Assembly (NCBI GenBank): GCA_903924465.1
Contig: CAIYBN010000040.1
Span: forward strand, 93,481-157,480
Direction: 5' to 3'
Source: an uncultured Myxococcales bacterium
GTDB lineage: Bacteria; Myxococcota_A; UBA9042
DNA: 64,000 nucleotides
This document shows positions 1 through 8,543 of the stretch, one piece after another (positions within the stretch are counted from its first letter, which is position 1; every line of letters begins with the position of its first letter). The translations under genes were made by a program, and so were the position numbers. The notes under the pieces were generated by a model. The model saw nothing but the letters and a program-made list of their open reading frames with translations. It ran no database searches and was not told the origin of the DNA.

Positions 1-909
1 CACCCAGCCGGTCAGGTCGACATGCCAGCCCAGCCCCGCATGCACGGGCTGTGAGCCGTCGGCCAGCTTGGCCAGGGCGAACTGCACTTCGACAAACTCC
101 GCCTCCAGTTCCAGAAAGTGAAACCGCACGCGCGTGTCAGCGCCAAACCACAGCCGCTGCTGATTGTCGTCAAAATACTGCTGCGTGTACGCGCCGTTCG
201 CCGCGATGCGCCAGCGCGTGTCACTGCCCAGGTTCACGAACTTGTCCACATTCAGCTCGGCGCGACCGACCATCATCAGCTGCTTCGGATCCTGCATCTG
301 CTCGGACGCCTGCTTGGTCGAGTCAAACGCGCCCAGCGTCAGCTTCACGTGCTGTCCGGGATCCTGCATCGCCAGCGTCAGGCCGAGCTGACGAAGCGGC
401 GTAAACGTGTCGAAGGTCGGCGCGTACGGCAACAGCATGTCCGCCGTTGCTTTCAAATTCGCTTGAGAAAACGGAACCTTCTGATAGCCAAGCTTCACGT
501 CCAGAAAGTTGAAGCGGTTCCAACCCACATAAGCGTCGCGCACATAGTCGGCGGTGCGATTGCCCGCTTTGTCGCGCGGCACCATTTCCATCTGGATCGC
601 GTAGTGCAAGCCACTTTCCGCGAACCGACCGTGCAGGCCAAACTGCGCGTTTTCCAAAACGAAACCTTGGCGATAGCCGAACTGCGACGGGTCGATCGCG
701 TTGCTATCCTGCATGGCGCCGTTCACCACGACCGGGCCGTGACTGGAGGCGACGATGCTCGTGCGCAACAGCGCGGTTGGCTCGATCCGCGCGTCGACGA
801 ACTTCGCCGGCGTCGGCGCGGTCAGGAGTGTGACACCTTGGGGCAAATCCTCCGCGAAAGCCACGGAAGGCAGCAGGAAAGTAAGCGAAATGAGAGCGGA
901 AATTCGCAT
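1..909 (-). CDS. Phosphate-selective porin O/P-like outer-membrane protein, partial
   Basis: An open frame of 303 codons runs off the left edge, so the C-terminus is missing. It starts with ATG at 909, directly abutting the stop of the parvulin-type gene (TAG then ATG), which implies translational coupling. A signal peptide is visible (MRISALISLTFLLPSVAFA, cut after AFA). The mature part alternates polar and aromatic residues like beta strands. It contains a stretch near residues 135-175 (LGYQKVPFSQANLKATADML, later FTPLRQLGLTLA) that resembles the conserved segment of the OprO/OprP porin family. Its role would be diffusion of phosphate or another anion across the outer membrane. The family assignment rests on that segment only. 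It is the last gene seen of a three-gene operon with a phosphoesterase. Confidence 0.6.
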   Translation of the reverse strand, partial: MRISALISLTFLLPSVAFAEDLPQGVTLLTAPTPAKFVDARIEPTALLRTSIVASSHGPVVVNGAMQDSNAIDPSQFGYRQGFVLENAQFGLHGRFAESGLHYAIQMEMVPRDKAGNRTADYVRDAYVGWNRFNFLDVKLGYQKVPFSQANLKATADMLLPYAPTFDTFTPLRQLGLTLAMQDPGQHVKLTLGAFDSTKQASEQMQDPKQLMMVGRAELNVDKFVNLGSDTRWRIAANGAYTQQYFDDNQQRLWFGADTRVRFHFLELEAEFVEVQFALAKLADGSQPVHAGLGWHVDLTGWV

Positions 910-2001
910 CTAATCGTCCTCTTCTTCAAACTCCGCCATGGTCACCGCGCCCGCAAGCGGGAGACCGCCCGGCGGGTGGTCAAACGGCGAGAAGCGTTGC
1001 ACTTTGGCTTCAGAACGCAATTTGGCGAGCAGAATCGCGTCCAAACGAACCCACTTCATCCGCTGCACATACGCGGCAAGCTGCTGTTTGGCCTCGGCAA
1101 AGGTCGCCTTGTGCGCGTCACGCCGCGCCACGAGCTTGAGTTGGTGCACGCCGAAAGGCGTCCGCACCAGCGGCGTTGTGCCCTCGACCTTCAGCGCCTC
1201 CACTGCCGCCCAACGCTGCGGCCCGAGCTCACGGTGGGTCTGCCACACGGGCGCCTTCGTTGGCCATTTTCCGGTCTTCACGCGCGCCGTCACGTGGGCT
1301 TGCGCGTCCGTGACCTGCGCGGCTGTCGGCGTCGTCGGCAGCGCCTCGGCCACTTCCAGCACTTGAACGGCTGCCGGCAGGGTCAAGGATCGCGCCTCAC
1401 TTTCATAGCGTTCCCGCAGTTCAGCGTCAGTCACTGTGAACGGCGTCTGCCGCTCCACGAGCACGTGCAACTGCGCTTCGGTCGTGAGCGTGCGCAGGTG
1501 CGACTCCTCGCTGAGCCCGCGTTTGAGCAACGCGTGCAGCCAGTTGTCGCGACCACCGGCTTGTGCCACTTCTCGCGCCGCCGCCGCTGCGGCGCCTGTC
1601 TGCGCTTTCGCTGCCTCCGCGCCGATGGCCTTCTGCACGATCAGCGCGTCGATCCGCGCATCCAGTGCCGTCGCCGCCGCACGCATGCCCGTGACTTCAT
1701 CGACGTCGTTGGCCAGAACGCCACCTGCCACGGCGGCTTGCAAATCGGCGACCAGATCCTTGCGGGCAATCGCTGTGCCGTCGACAATCGCGACCGGATC
1801 CGGCCAATCCGCCACGTGCGACCACATCGTCGGCTTGTGCTGCACGCTCGGCGCGCGCGTGGACCGAGTGGACGGCGTCGCGTCCTCAGGCAGCGCGGCC
1901 GCCACCGTCGGAGCTTCCACCGGCGGCGGCGTCGGTTCCGGTTCGTGCCGGCAATTCGCCAGCAAGATCAGACAGAGGCAACTAATCGTCCGCATCAACA
2001 T
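910..2001 (-). CDS. Parvulin-type peptidyl-prolyl isomerase, lipoprotein
   Basis: This 363-aa protein begins with a short hydrophobic leader ending in LLANC. That resembles a lipobox, although Asn at -1 is unusual. A Pro-rich linker follows, then a SurA/PrsA-like N-terminal helical region (VAIVDGTAIARKDLVADL, around residue 70). The C-terminal half has a diverged parvulin fold ending with LVRTPFGVHQLKLVARR, the typical closing strand of rotamase domains. Proteins of this family assist folding of exported and outer-membrane proteins in the periplasm. It sits between the phosphoesterase gene (20-bp overlap, or 14 bp if Met3 is the start) and the porin-like gene, so it may help insert that porin. 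The isomerase active site is too diverged to judge activity. Confidence 0.65.
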   Translation of the reverse strand: MLMRTISCLCLILLANCRHEPEPTPPPVEAPTVAAALPEDATPSTRSTRAPSVQHKPTMWSHVADWPDPVAIVDGTAIARKDLVADLQAAVAGGVLANDVDEVTGMRAAATALDARIDALIVQKAIGAEAAKAQTGAAAAAAREVAQAGGRDNWLHALLKRGLSEESHLRTLTTEAQLHVLVERQTPFTVTDAELRERYESEARSLTLPAAVQVLEVAEALPTTPTAAQVTDAQAHVTARVKTGKWPTKAPVWQTHRELGPQRWAAVEALKVEGTTPLVRTPFGVHQLKLVARRDAHKATFAEAKQQLAAYVQRMKWVRLDAILLAKLRSEAKVQRFSPFDHPPGGLPLAGAVTMAEFEEEDD

Positions 2002-4567
2002 CCGCTCCTGCGTGCCCGACCAGCCAATTCGGCCACGGCGCCGGCGTGCCCTTGTACATCAGCCAGAGCAGCCGGCCCAGTCCACGGTTCTGGTCCGGCG
2101 CATCAAATTTCATCGTGTCCCAAGCGTCCTGGATGCCCTTCGACCATATTTTGCCCTTTTCGTCCTTGTTCAGCGTGTCCGGATAGAGGCGATCGAGCTT
2201 GGTGAACGGTCCATCGTCGGGCTTGTCGGTGAAACAGCCATAAATCGGCGACGCGAGCGCATCCAACTCCGTCAGCGGCGTCACGTCGAGCATCCGTTCC
2301 AGCGTCGCGTGAATCGAGCCGGTCGCGTGGTGGTCGTGCACGACAGTGCCGTGCTTGACCCACGGGCTGACCACGATCAACGGCGAGCGGTGATAGGCGA
2401 CCGAATCACCGCCATCTTGCGGGTCGTCCTCGAAGATGAACGCCACCGTCTCGTGCCAGGCCGGATGCTTGCTCAACGCGTCAATCACGATACCCGTGGC
2501 CAGATCGTTGTCGGCAATCATCGAACGCGGCGAGACGTGATCGGGCGTGCCGCCGCAGCAGGTATGGTTGTCTGGCAGCAGGATGAACATGAAGGTCGGC
2601 AAGTCGTGGGTCTTGAACCAATCGACCAGGAAGTTGGCGCGGTCCTCGTCCTTGACGCCGAGATTGAACACCACGCCTGGGTAGTCGGCCTGCAGGATGT
2701 TTTCAAAGAGATACTCCTGGTTCATGCCCACGATCTCGCCGAAATCCGCCGCCGAGTAGCCCCAGGCCAGCAGATTCGCGAACAGGAATCCTTGCCCCGG
2801 CGCAGAGATCTTGCCGACATTCCAGGTCGGATCGGCGCTCGGGAGCCCGTAGAATTTTTCAATGTAATCAGAAGGCTTGCCCGCCGTCGCATAGCCATGA
2901 CCGGTCGCCGAATAGTCGCCATCGGTGTAGAAGTTGTCCAACAGGCAGTACTGCGCCGCCAGCTTGTGCAGATTCGGCGTGAATTCCTCGCCAAAGATCG
3001 CATACTTCGGATCGGCCTTGACGTCCTTGATCGTCGTCCCCACGTCGCCGAGCTCCACGTCGAACGTCTTGTTTTCCCGCATGATGTAGACGATGTGCTT
3101 GATCTGCGGCGAGGCGCCTGTGGTCGGCATCACCGCTTTCGACTCCGGCGTCTGCGGCAAGCGGCCTTGCCCCGTCACGCCGACCATGTTGTCCAGCACA
3201 TCTTTCTGGCCCTGGACGAGTTCCACGTCATCGGGCAGCGGAATCACACTCAGCGTGCCCATGTAGGACTTCTCTACCGACGTCGTGCCATCCCAAGGCG
3301 GGATGCCTGTGCCCTTGGCGTTCGCGACAAAAAGCGTCTTGCCGTCCGGCGACATGCCGATGCCCGAAGGATACCAGCCGACCGGAATGGCACCGATGAT
3401 CTGGCCCGCCGCCGTGTCGACCACGCTGACTTCATTGGACATCGCGCACAACACGTACAGCCGCTTGCCGTCTGGCGACAGGGTCATCAGCCCGGGATCC
3501 CGGCCGCGCGGCGCCATCATCGGCTGATCCAGCGGCGCCATGCCAACCGGAATTCGCTTCAGGATCTGCAGCGTTGCCGCGTCGATCTGCGCGACCTCGT
3601 CGCCTTCCACGATCGACGCCCACAGCGTCTTGCCGTCCGGCGAAACGACGATGCCCTGCGCGTTGAAGCCCAGCGCGACAGTGTCCGTGGCCGTCGGCGA
3701 GACCGGATTCGCCAAGTCCACGCGCTGGACGTTGCCATCCAACCAGGTGACGAGATAGGCGAATTTGCCGTCCTGCGACACGACCATGTCATACGGGTTG
3801 GGCGCCGTGAGCACCGCGTATTTCTGATTGCCCGTCTCGGTGTCATACGCGGCAAAATGCTGCGTCCCAGCCTGGCCAAGCGTCGCAAAACTCGTTACGC
3901 CGTAAAGGGTTTTACCATCCGGCGACAGCGTGACCGCCATGAATCCGTCGGTGGGCGCATACGTCCGATCCGCGGTCAGCGTGCCGTCCGCCGCGATCTT
4001 CATCCGCCAAGCCGGCACTTGCGGGCCACCCGACGCATACAGGTACTGGCCATCGGGCGACACGACGAGAAACCGATACAGATCGGAGCGCGGCACAGCC
4101 TGAATCAGCTTCTTTTGCGCGACGTCATAGACCTGAAGGCTCGGGCCATCTTCGCGATCATTGGAAATATAGACGAACTTGCCATTCGGATGGACCGTCA
4201 GGCCCATCGCGTAGCTTTTCAATTCCACCTGATCGCCTGCGGGCGTCAGCAGGCGGCCATTGGGCAACACCCACACGCCGGGCTGAAATTGGCCGACCGT
4301 GAACGTCGTGGGAATTTGAAAACGCGATGCCGGCGGCGAGCCGAGTGGCATCGGCGGCGCTTTGTTGAAACCCAGGGCGCCATCTTGATCGAACACCTCG
4401 GGTCCCGACACCGTGTCCACGGTCGCATCGGTCCCTGCAGTGGTCACATCGCCCTGGACATCGTCATTGGCGTTCACTTGCGCGTCGTCCGACGCCGTCG
4501 TCGCTTTCTGACACGCGACGACGCCCACCAGCGTCACCAGCAACAGAACCGTCCGCAATTTCAACAT
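1982..4567 (-). CDS. YncE-like beta-propeller / phosphoesterase (alkaline phosphatase superfamily) lipoprotein
   Basis: This 861-aa bimodular exported protein has a lipoprotein signal ending VGVVAC (Cys19). Roughly residues 80-430 carry repeated blades with VSPDGK/LSPDGK and YVTN-like motifs (for example MTLSPDGKRLYVL). From about residue 485 the frame enters a PF04185-type phosphoesterase domain, with YIMRENKTFD, an extended middle, and IFEDDPQDGGDSV...SPLIVVSPW. This architecture is known as bifunctional YncE/alkaline-phosphatase-like protein. A role in releasing phosphate from extracellular phosphoesters is inferred. The ATG at 4567 is preferred because a GGGGGG block lies 4 nt upstream; a GTG at 4579 lies within that block. 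It heads an operon with the parvulin and porin-like genes. Confidence 0.8.
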   Translation of the reverse strand: MLKLRTVLLLVTLVGVVACQKATTASDDAQVNANDDVQGDVTTAGTDATVDTVSGPEVFDQDGALGFNKAPPMPLGSPPASRFQIPTTFTVGQFQPGVWVLPNGRLLTPAGDQVELKSYAMGLTVHPNGKFVYISNDREDGPSLQVYDVAQKKLIQAVPRSDLYRFLVVSPDGQYLYASGGPQVPAWRMKIAADGTLTADRTYAPTDGFMAVTLSPDGKTLYGVTSFATLGQAGTQHFAAYDTETGNQKYAVLTAPNPYDMVVSQDGKFAYLVTWLDGNVQRVDLANPVSPTATDTVALGFNAQGIVVSPDGKTLWASIVEGDEVAQIDAATLQILKRIPVGMAPLDQPMMAPRGRDPGLMTLSPDGKRLYVLCAMSNEVSVVDTAAGQIIGAIPVGWYPSGIGMSPDGKTLFVANAKGTGIPPWDGTTSVEKSYMGTLSVIPLPDDVELVQGQKDVLDNMVGVTGQGRLPQTPESKAVMPTTGASPQIKHIVYIMRENKTFDVELGDVGTTIKDVKADPKYAIFGEEFTPNLHKLAAQYCLLDNFYTDGDYSATGHGYATAGKPSDYIEKFYGLPSADPTWNVGKISAPGQGFLFANLLAWGYSAADFGEIVGMNQEYLFENILQADYPGVVFNLGVKDEDRANFLVDWFKTHDLPTFMFILLPDNHTCCGGTPDHVSPRSMIADNDLATGIVIDALSKHPAWHETVAFIFEDDPQDGGDSVAYHRSPLIVVSPWVKHGTVVHDHHATGSIHATLERMLDVTPLTELDALASPIYGCFTDKPDDGPFTKLDRLYPDTLNKDEKGKIWSKGIQDAWDTMKFDAPDQNRGLGRLLWLMYKGTPAPWPNWLVGHAGADVDADD

Positions 4568-4609
4568 TTTGCCCCCCACGCCGCAGCCCCGAATGCGCCC
4601 AGCGCGCGT

Positions 4610-4638
4610 ACGGTACGGCGGTCTGCGCCTTGTGGCAA
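4610..4638 (-). promoter_or_regulatory. Candidate sigma70-type promoter for the phosphoesterase operon
   Basis: On the minus strand TTGCCA (4638-4633) and TACCGT (4615-4610) are separated by 17 bp. Transcription would start about 35 nt before the ATG at 4567. This is pattern matching only. Confidence 0.35.
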
Positions 4639-4689
4639 CGGCCCCGCGCAGTTGTTACCATTTCGCCGTCAACCTGTGCGTTTGGCCGA

Positions 4690-4719
4690 TTGACCGCCGG
4701 GGCCCACGCCGCCTAGGCT
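4690..4719 (+). promoter_or_regulatory. Candidate promoter for the 4736 gene
   Basis: TTGACC and TAGGCT are separated by 18 bp, just upstream of the GGGAGG ribosome site. It resembles the mraZ and rho promoters in this window, which also have 18-bp spacers and a TAnGCT -10. The short distance to the start codon makes it tentative. Confidence 0.3.
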
Positions 4720-4735
4720 GTAGATGGGAGGATGG

Positions 4736-5476
4736 ATGCGTTGGGGAATCGTCATCGCTGGTTTTGCAATCGCGGCTCAGGCTTGGGCCGAGACGCCCTA
4801 CGTCTATCAGCAGGGCGGCCTACAGGGCGAGCAGCGCACCGCGATTGAGTCGCAAACCACTGTGGGCACTCGGGAACTGCGGCCGCTGGGTGGGCGCGGC
4901 ATCGAACAGGGCGTCCGCGTACGCCACCAGATCCTCGACGGCACGACCGTGGAAGCGTTTGGCGGGGCGATTTGGCAGCCTGAAGCGACGGACCTGCGCG
5001 CCGGTGTCTTCGGCGCGGAAGTGATCCAGCGTGTCCTGACCCAGAAGCAGGTTGGCGTGAGCCTGGACGTGGCTTTGGGCGGCTATCGGGACGTGACCGG
5101 TGTTTTCGTGCCGCGTCTTCGCGCGCTGTTGGGGCGGAGCTGGGGTCGCCTGCACACCCAGGTGTCGGGCATCCTGGAAGCGCCGATTTCACACAACCGT
5201 GACCGCATCGATGTGATCGTTGGTGCGGGCGCAGCTTGGCAGGCCACGGCGCGGACTTCCGTGGGTCTGGAAGCGCTGGGCGAAGATCTGGAGGCCATCT
5301 GGGACAGCACGGAGTCTGAAGGCGGCGCGCGCTTGCTGGCAGGTCCCAGCGTGCATACCCAATTTGGCGCCCTGTACGTTCACGGCAACATCGGCGCAAC
5401 GACGTTTTGGCCGGTGGCTGGCGCACAACCGCTGACCGGCGCGCTCGGCCGCGTCAATGTGGGCTGGCGCTTCTGA
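4736..5476 (+). CDS. Exported protein of unknown function, probable small outer-membrane barrel
   Basis: I do not recognise this 246-aa protein. A clear signal peptide (MRWGIVIAGFAIAAQAWA, cut after AWA) is followed by a mature chain of alternating strands rich in Gly, aromatic and charged residues, ending in VNVGWRF. A terminal Phe after alternating hydrophobics is typical of outer-membrane beta barrels. The start at 4736 places GGGAGG 4 nt upstream; an in-frame ATG at 4724 is the alternative. It lies divergent from the phosphoesterase operon and its 3' end overlaps the NUDIX gene's 3' end by 23 bp. Barrel prediction is inference. Confidence 0.65.
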   Translation: MRWGIVIAGFAIAAQAWAETPYVYQQGGLQGEQRTAIESQTTVGTRELRPLGGRGIEQGVRVRHQILDGTTVEAFGGAIWQPEATDLRAGVFGAEVIQRVLTQKQVGVSLDVALGGYRDVTGVFVPRLRALLGRSWGRLHTQVSGILEAPISHNRDRIDVIVGAGAAWQATARTSVGLEALGEDLEAIWDSTESEGGARLLAGPSVHTQFGALYVHGNIGATTFWPVAGAQPLTGALGRVNVGWRF

Positions 5477-6374
5477 CCACGTCACCGCGGATGAGCGAAA
5501 ATCGGCCGTCGCGCAGGAGAAATCGGCTTTGGGGCACTGACTGACCAGTCTGCGCCCGCCACGTCGCGTGCTCTGGATGATCCACATCTTCGGGCAGGAG
5601 AATCGCGGGTCCATCCGGCGTCGCGATTTCGAAGTGCGGCTCGATGCACGGCCCAACGCCGCCTTGCCCAAGTCCCGCGATCACCGCCGCGGCATCTCGC
5701 GCCAATTCCGCCATCCGGAGCATCGTGTGCAGCGTCGGCGGAGGCAGCAGAATGGCCCCACCCGCGTCGTGTTCCGCCAATGCCGCGTCCGCGGTGCGCC
5801 AAAACGCATCACTGGCCTCGTGCGGATCGAGCGCAGCTTCCTGGCCTTCCGGCTGCATGGCGGCAAAGAACCAGGTATCGAAACGCCGCGGTTCGGCGCG
5901 CGGCGTCAGCCAGTGGGCAAAAGGTTCAAGCAGATCCAGCGCGAGCGTCAGGCCGGCATTTTGCACGGCTTCGTGCCACTTCCCCGCCGGCAGCTGGTGA
6001 CCCTGCCGCGCGCCCTGCAACACCGCATCGATCGCGGCCACGACCGTCGCGTCGACCACCTGCCCCCGCGCATCGCGCGCCAGCAGCACGTGCGCCTCCT
6101 CGTGCAGTTCACGGATCGCCGCCACGTGAATCCGCCAGGCAAGCTGGCCGTCGACAAGCGCCAACCGTTGCGCGCACGCCTCGACCGTCAGCCCGGCGGT
6201 CTGCGCTACGACGTCCGCATCGTCCAGCTTGCCTCCGGGAAACACCGTCGCGCCGGCCATGAAGCCGCTCTGGCCGTGGCGGCGCACCAGGAACGTCTCC
6301 GGACCTGCGGGGGCGTCACGCAGCAGCACAACGGTCGCTGCGCTGCGGATCGGCGGCGTGGCACTCACTTGCAC
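5454..6374 (-). CDS. NUDT19-like NUDIX hydrolase
   Basis: The protein is about 306 aa, against roughly 150-200 for simple NUDIX proteins. The box is split: FPGGKLDDADV near residue 47 supplies the first glycines, and the catalytic helix AIRELHEEAHVLL (REXXEE pattern) comes about 40 residues later. Such an insertion inside the box characterises the NUDT19/RP2p group, whose known members hydrolyse CoA and acyl-CoA derivatives. That substrate is borrowed from the family and not shown here. The start is ambiguous: GTG at 6374, or GTG at 6368, which overlaps the stop of the preceding lipoprotein gene as GTGA and implies translational coupling. Confidence 0.8.
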   Translation of the reverse strand: MQVSATPPIRSAATVVLLRDAPAGPETFLVRRHGQSGFMAGATVFPGGKLDDADVVAQTAGLTVEACAQRLALVDGQLAWRIHVAAIRELHEEAHVLLARDARGQVVDATVVAAIDAVLQGARQGHQLPAGKWHEAVQNAGLTLALDLLEPFAHWLTPRAEPRRFDTWFFAAMQPEGQEAALDPHEASDAFWRTADAALAEHDAGGAILLPPPTLHTMLRMAELARDAAAVIAGLGQGGVGPCIEPHFEIATPDGPAILLPEDVDHPEHATWRAQTGQSVPQSRFLLRDGRFSLIRGDVVRSASPH

Positions 6375-7660
6375 TTGGGAAAGCCCGTCGTGTCGAGCAC
6401 GCGTGCCACATAGTCCGGCAGGACTTCAGAGAAGAGCGAATCCCATGAAATGGGTTGGAAATCCGCGCCCGCGTATGGCGCCGGCGGCAAGCCATTGCCA
6501 TAGCTGCCGGACAACCAGCACGATTGTCCGCCAGCCTCAATCGCCGCGCAATCGTCGTCGCTCACGGTCGCGCAGCCCGGCTTGCCATTGGCATCGGGCA
6601 TGTCGTTCAGCATGAAGAAATTGGTCTGCCCGGACGCCATCGCCTTCATCGCCAATCGACTCGCCCAGTGGCTGGGCAGGCGGTGGTCGTACTTGAACTG
6701 GATGCGCTGATAGCGTGCGACCACTTTTTGCAGCTTGGCGTACGGTTCGCGGTCAACCCACCAGGTGTTGTCGTCGCAGCCGTTGTTCGTCGCCGCGATC
6801 GGCCACGCGCCCGGGGCGCAGACGATGCTGGCGGGCTTGCCATTTTGCGCCGGCGGATACTGTGCAGAATGCGGCGCGACGGTGAAATGGCATGCGCTGT
6901 CGGACGCACCGACGCCATCGCCTGGGCCAATGTTCTTCTTGTCGTCCTCCGGTGCTTGGCTCATGGAGCAGCGATCCACCGGCCCTTCCACGTCGATCAC
7001 GAACATGGCCGACGCCAGATCCGCTGGAAATGCGTAGAAAGCCGCCGCCACGGGCACGATGCCCGTGCCGATCGTCAGGAAGCCGACTTTGGTCTTGTCC
7101 ACGCCGACCGCCAAGGACTGTGTCTTGAACAGTTGCTGAACCGCCGTGGTATGCCACAGCGCGCCGTAGTCGTTGGTGCCACTGGAATGCTGGGCGCCAT
7201 CGCCGGTGCCGGGCAAGTTGAACAGCAGCACATTGACATGCGCAGTCGCCGCGAGCTTCTTCGCCGGGTCCGTGTACAGCGGAAACGGCGCGGGGTCATA
7301 GTCGCCGACCACGATGACCAGCGGACAAGGAGCGGATGACGTGCAGTCCTGCGGATGCACCATCAACGCCTTGATCGCCGAGTCGTACTGCTGGCCTTGG
7401 TCGAAGATCTTGATGACAGGCGACAAATCGGTCGCCTCGACCTTGGACGTGTCCACCGCGATCGCGTCATGGCCGATTGTTTCGCCAGTGACCGTGTCAT
7501 CGGTCACGGGCACGTCGTCCGAGCCGCCAGTGCTGTCGCTTGTGCCGCCGTCGCCAGTCGTCGCCTTGCTGCCGCAGGCGTGCACGCCGCCAAGAGCCAA
7601 GGTTGCCGCCAGGAGCGGGACCGTCACGAATCGTCGGGTCAGAAATTTTTTGCCACGCAT
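6365..7660 (-). CDS. Exported lipoprotein with probable alpha/beta-hydrolase fold
   Basis: This 431-aa protein starts with ATG at 7660 behind GGAGGTG. The signal peptide ends GGVHAC, followed by an Asp/Thr/Gly-rich linker of about 45 residues. The globular part begins with a strand-like ALMVHPQDC...CPLVIVVGDYDP, then NVLLFNLPGTGDG, and GFLTIGTGIVPVAAAFYAF at the position where hydrolases place the nucleophile elbow. Here the motif is G-T-G and not G-x-S-x-G, so catalysis is doubtful. Several Cys pairs suggest disulfides, fitting an exported location. It is co-directional with and overlaps the NUDIX gene. Function unknown. Confidence 0.7.
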   Translation of the reverse strand: MRGKKFLTRRFVTVPLLAATLALGGVHACGSKATTGDGGTSDSTGGSDDVPVTDDTVTGETIGHDAIAVDTSKVEATDLSPVIKIFDQGQQYDSAIKALMVHPQDCTSSAPCPLVIVVGDYDPAPFPLYTDPAKKLAATAHVNVLLFNLPGTGDGAQHSSGTNDYGALWHTTAVQQLFKTQSLAVGVDKTKVGFLTIGTGIVPVAAAFYAFPADLASAMFVIDVEGPVDRCSMSQAPEDDKKNIGPGDGVGASDSACHFTVAPHSAQYPPAQNGKPASIVCAPGAWPIAATNNGCDDNTWWVDREPYAKLQKVVARYQRIQFKYDHRLPSHWASRLAMKAMASGQTNFFMLNDMPDANGKPGCATVSDDDCAAIEAGGQSCWLSGSYGNGLPPAPYAGADFQPISWDSLFSEVLPDYVARVLDTTGFPKCK

Positions 7661-7678
7661 CGAACACCTCCGTCGCGC

Positions 7679-7706
7679 ATTGTAGCCAGAGCCGCGCCAG
7701 TCACAA
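7679..7706 (-). promoter_or_regulatory. Candidate promoter for the 7660 lipoprotein gene
   Basis: On the minus strand TTGTGA (7706-7701) and TACAAT (7684-7679) are separated by 16 bp. The -10 matches consensus at five of six positions. Transcription would begin almost at the ribosome site, so the leader would be very short. Confidence 0.35.
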
Positions 7707-7903
7707 CTGCCCAAGTCCGTGATCGCGACTTTTGGCGTTTTTTCAAATGTATCAGTACGTTGCAGAGATGCGTGAACGCGACCGCAGAATTCGATCGCCA
7801 CAACGATCGCGCGCGTCCGAGGCCTGGAGTCGCCGGTCACCACGGATCGCGGGCCAAGTGAGGCATTTCAGTGCCGAAAACAGCCACCGATCGCGGCCCG
7901 GCG

Positions 7904-7933
7904 TTGACACAAACACGTTCGGGCCACTACGCT
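7904..7933 (+). promoter_or_regulatory. Candidate dcw/mraZ promoter
   Basis: A perfect TTGACA (7904-7909), 18-bp spacer and TACGCT (7928-7933) lie about 140 nt before mraZ. The TGGGA repeats start 4 nt downstream, so a bound MraZ would cover the transcription start. Confidence 0.5.
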
Positions 7934-7936
7934 CGG

Positions 7937-7951
7937 TGGGAGGAAATGGGA
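7937..7951 (+). promoter_or_regulatory. Probable MraZ-binding repeats
   Basis: TGGGA occurs at 7937-7941 and 7947-7951, separated by exactly 5 bp, which puts both on one helical face. MraZ of other bacteria is known to bind TGGGN direct repeats with 5-bp spacers near the mra promoter. Only two clear copies are present, with no third at -10 or +10. Autoregulation of the cluster is inferred. Confidence 0.6.
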
Positions 7952-8072
7952 TGAAGCGGATCACGGCGGGTGCCAACGGTCCGGATGGTAGCGTCTGACA
8001 GGTTCAAGCTCCGGTCCAGATAACTGCAAGGCGCAGTGACCCGACGAATCCTACGCAACAACTTGATGTCAC

Positions 8073-8543
8073 ATGCGATTTCGGGGTGAACACAACCAGC
8101 GGGTGGACGACAAATGCCGGCTGAGCATTCCGTCCGCTTTTCGCCAACTGCTGGAGCAGAATGGTGATTCACGCCTGGTGTTGGCCAAGTCGACGCTGCA
8201 CCGGTGTCTGCAGGCCTACACGGCGCGCGACTGGGAGATCCGCGAAGACCGGGTGATGAGCCTGCCGTCAGCGGATCCGGCCGTGCAAAAGCTGCTGCAC
8301 TTTCAGTTTGCCAGCGCGCAAGCGGTCGAGCCGGACAGCCACGGCCGTATCGTGCTGGCACCGGCGCTGCGGGCTTGGGCGGGCATCGGCGCGAAAGAGG
8401 AAGTTGTGCTCATCGGTCAGGTGCGGAGATTCGAAGTGTGGTCGGGCGAGGCGTGGGCCGCGACGCAGGGCGACATCGAGCGTGCGATGACCGGCGAGTC
8501 CCTGGGCACCTGGAACCAGGCGTTGGCGGAGCTTGGGCTGTGA
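8073..8543 (+). CDS. mraZ: Transcriptional regulator MraZ
   Basis: This 156-aa protein is first in the dcw cluster and of normal length for MraZ. It has two SpoVT/AbrB-like halves, each with a variant of the DxxxR signature: VDDKCRLSIPSAFR near residue 11 and EPDSHGRIVLAPALR near residue 88. The first has Cys where Gly is usual (DKGR). MraZ is a DNA-binding ring-forming protein that represses its own cluster. No strong Shine-Dalgarno is seen before the ATG at 8073. Its stop overlaps the rsmH GTG start by 4 bp (GTGA). The two TGGGA repeats upstream are its likely targets. Confidence 0.93.
   Translation: MRFRGEHNQRVDDKCRLSIPSAFRQLLEQNGDSRLVLAKSTLHRCLQAYTARDWEIREDRVMSLPSADPAVQKLLHFQFASAQAVEPDSHGRIVLAPALRAWAGIGAKEEVVLIGQVRRFEVWSGEAWAATQGDIERAMTGESLGTWNQALAELGL

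Larger units (their letters stand above)
7661..8072. other. Intergenic region before the dcw cluster
   Basis: This 412-bp divergent spacer holds a candidate minus-strand promoter near the lipoprotein gene, a T-rich stretch around 7731-7745, and at its right side the candidate mraZ promoter with TGGGA repeats. Small ORFs here lack ribosome sites and protein-like composition, so I treat it as regulatory. Confidence 0.6.

Noticed and set aside
1436..4693. 1085-aa plus-strand ORF
   Set aside because: Antisense to the phosphoesterase and parvulin genes. Its translation is Arg/His-rich with no motif, a usual GC-rich shadow.
7841..7900. Repeated GATCGC-containing segments
   Set aside because: GATCGC is common throughout this GC-rich window, and the two similar stretches are short and imperfect.
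7732..7998. 88-aa ORF in the mraZ upstream region
   Set aside because: No ribosome site; it overlaps the promoter and TGGGA repeats, and the peptide is basic and unstructured.
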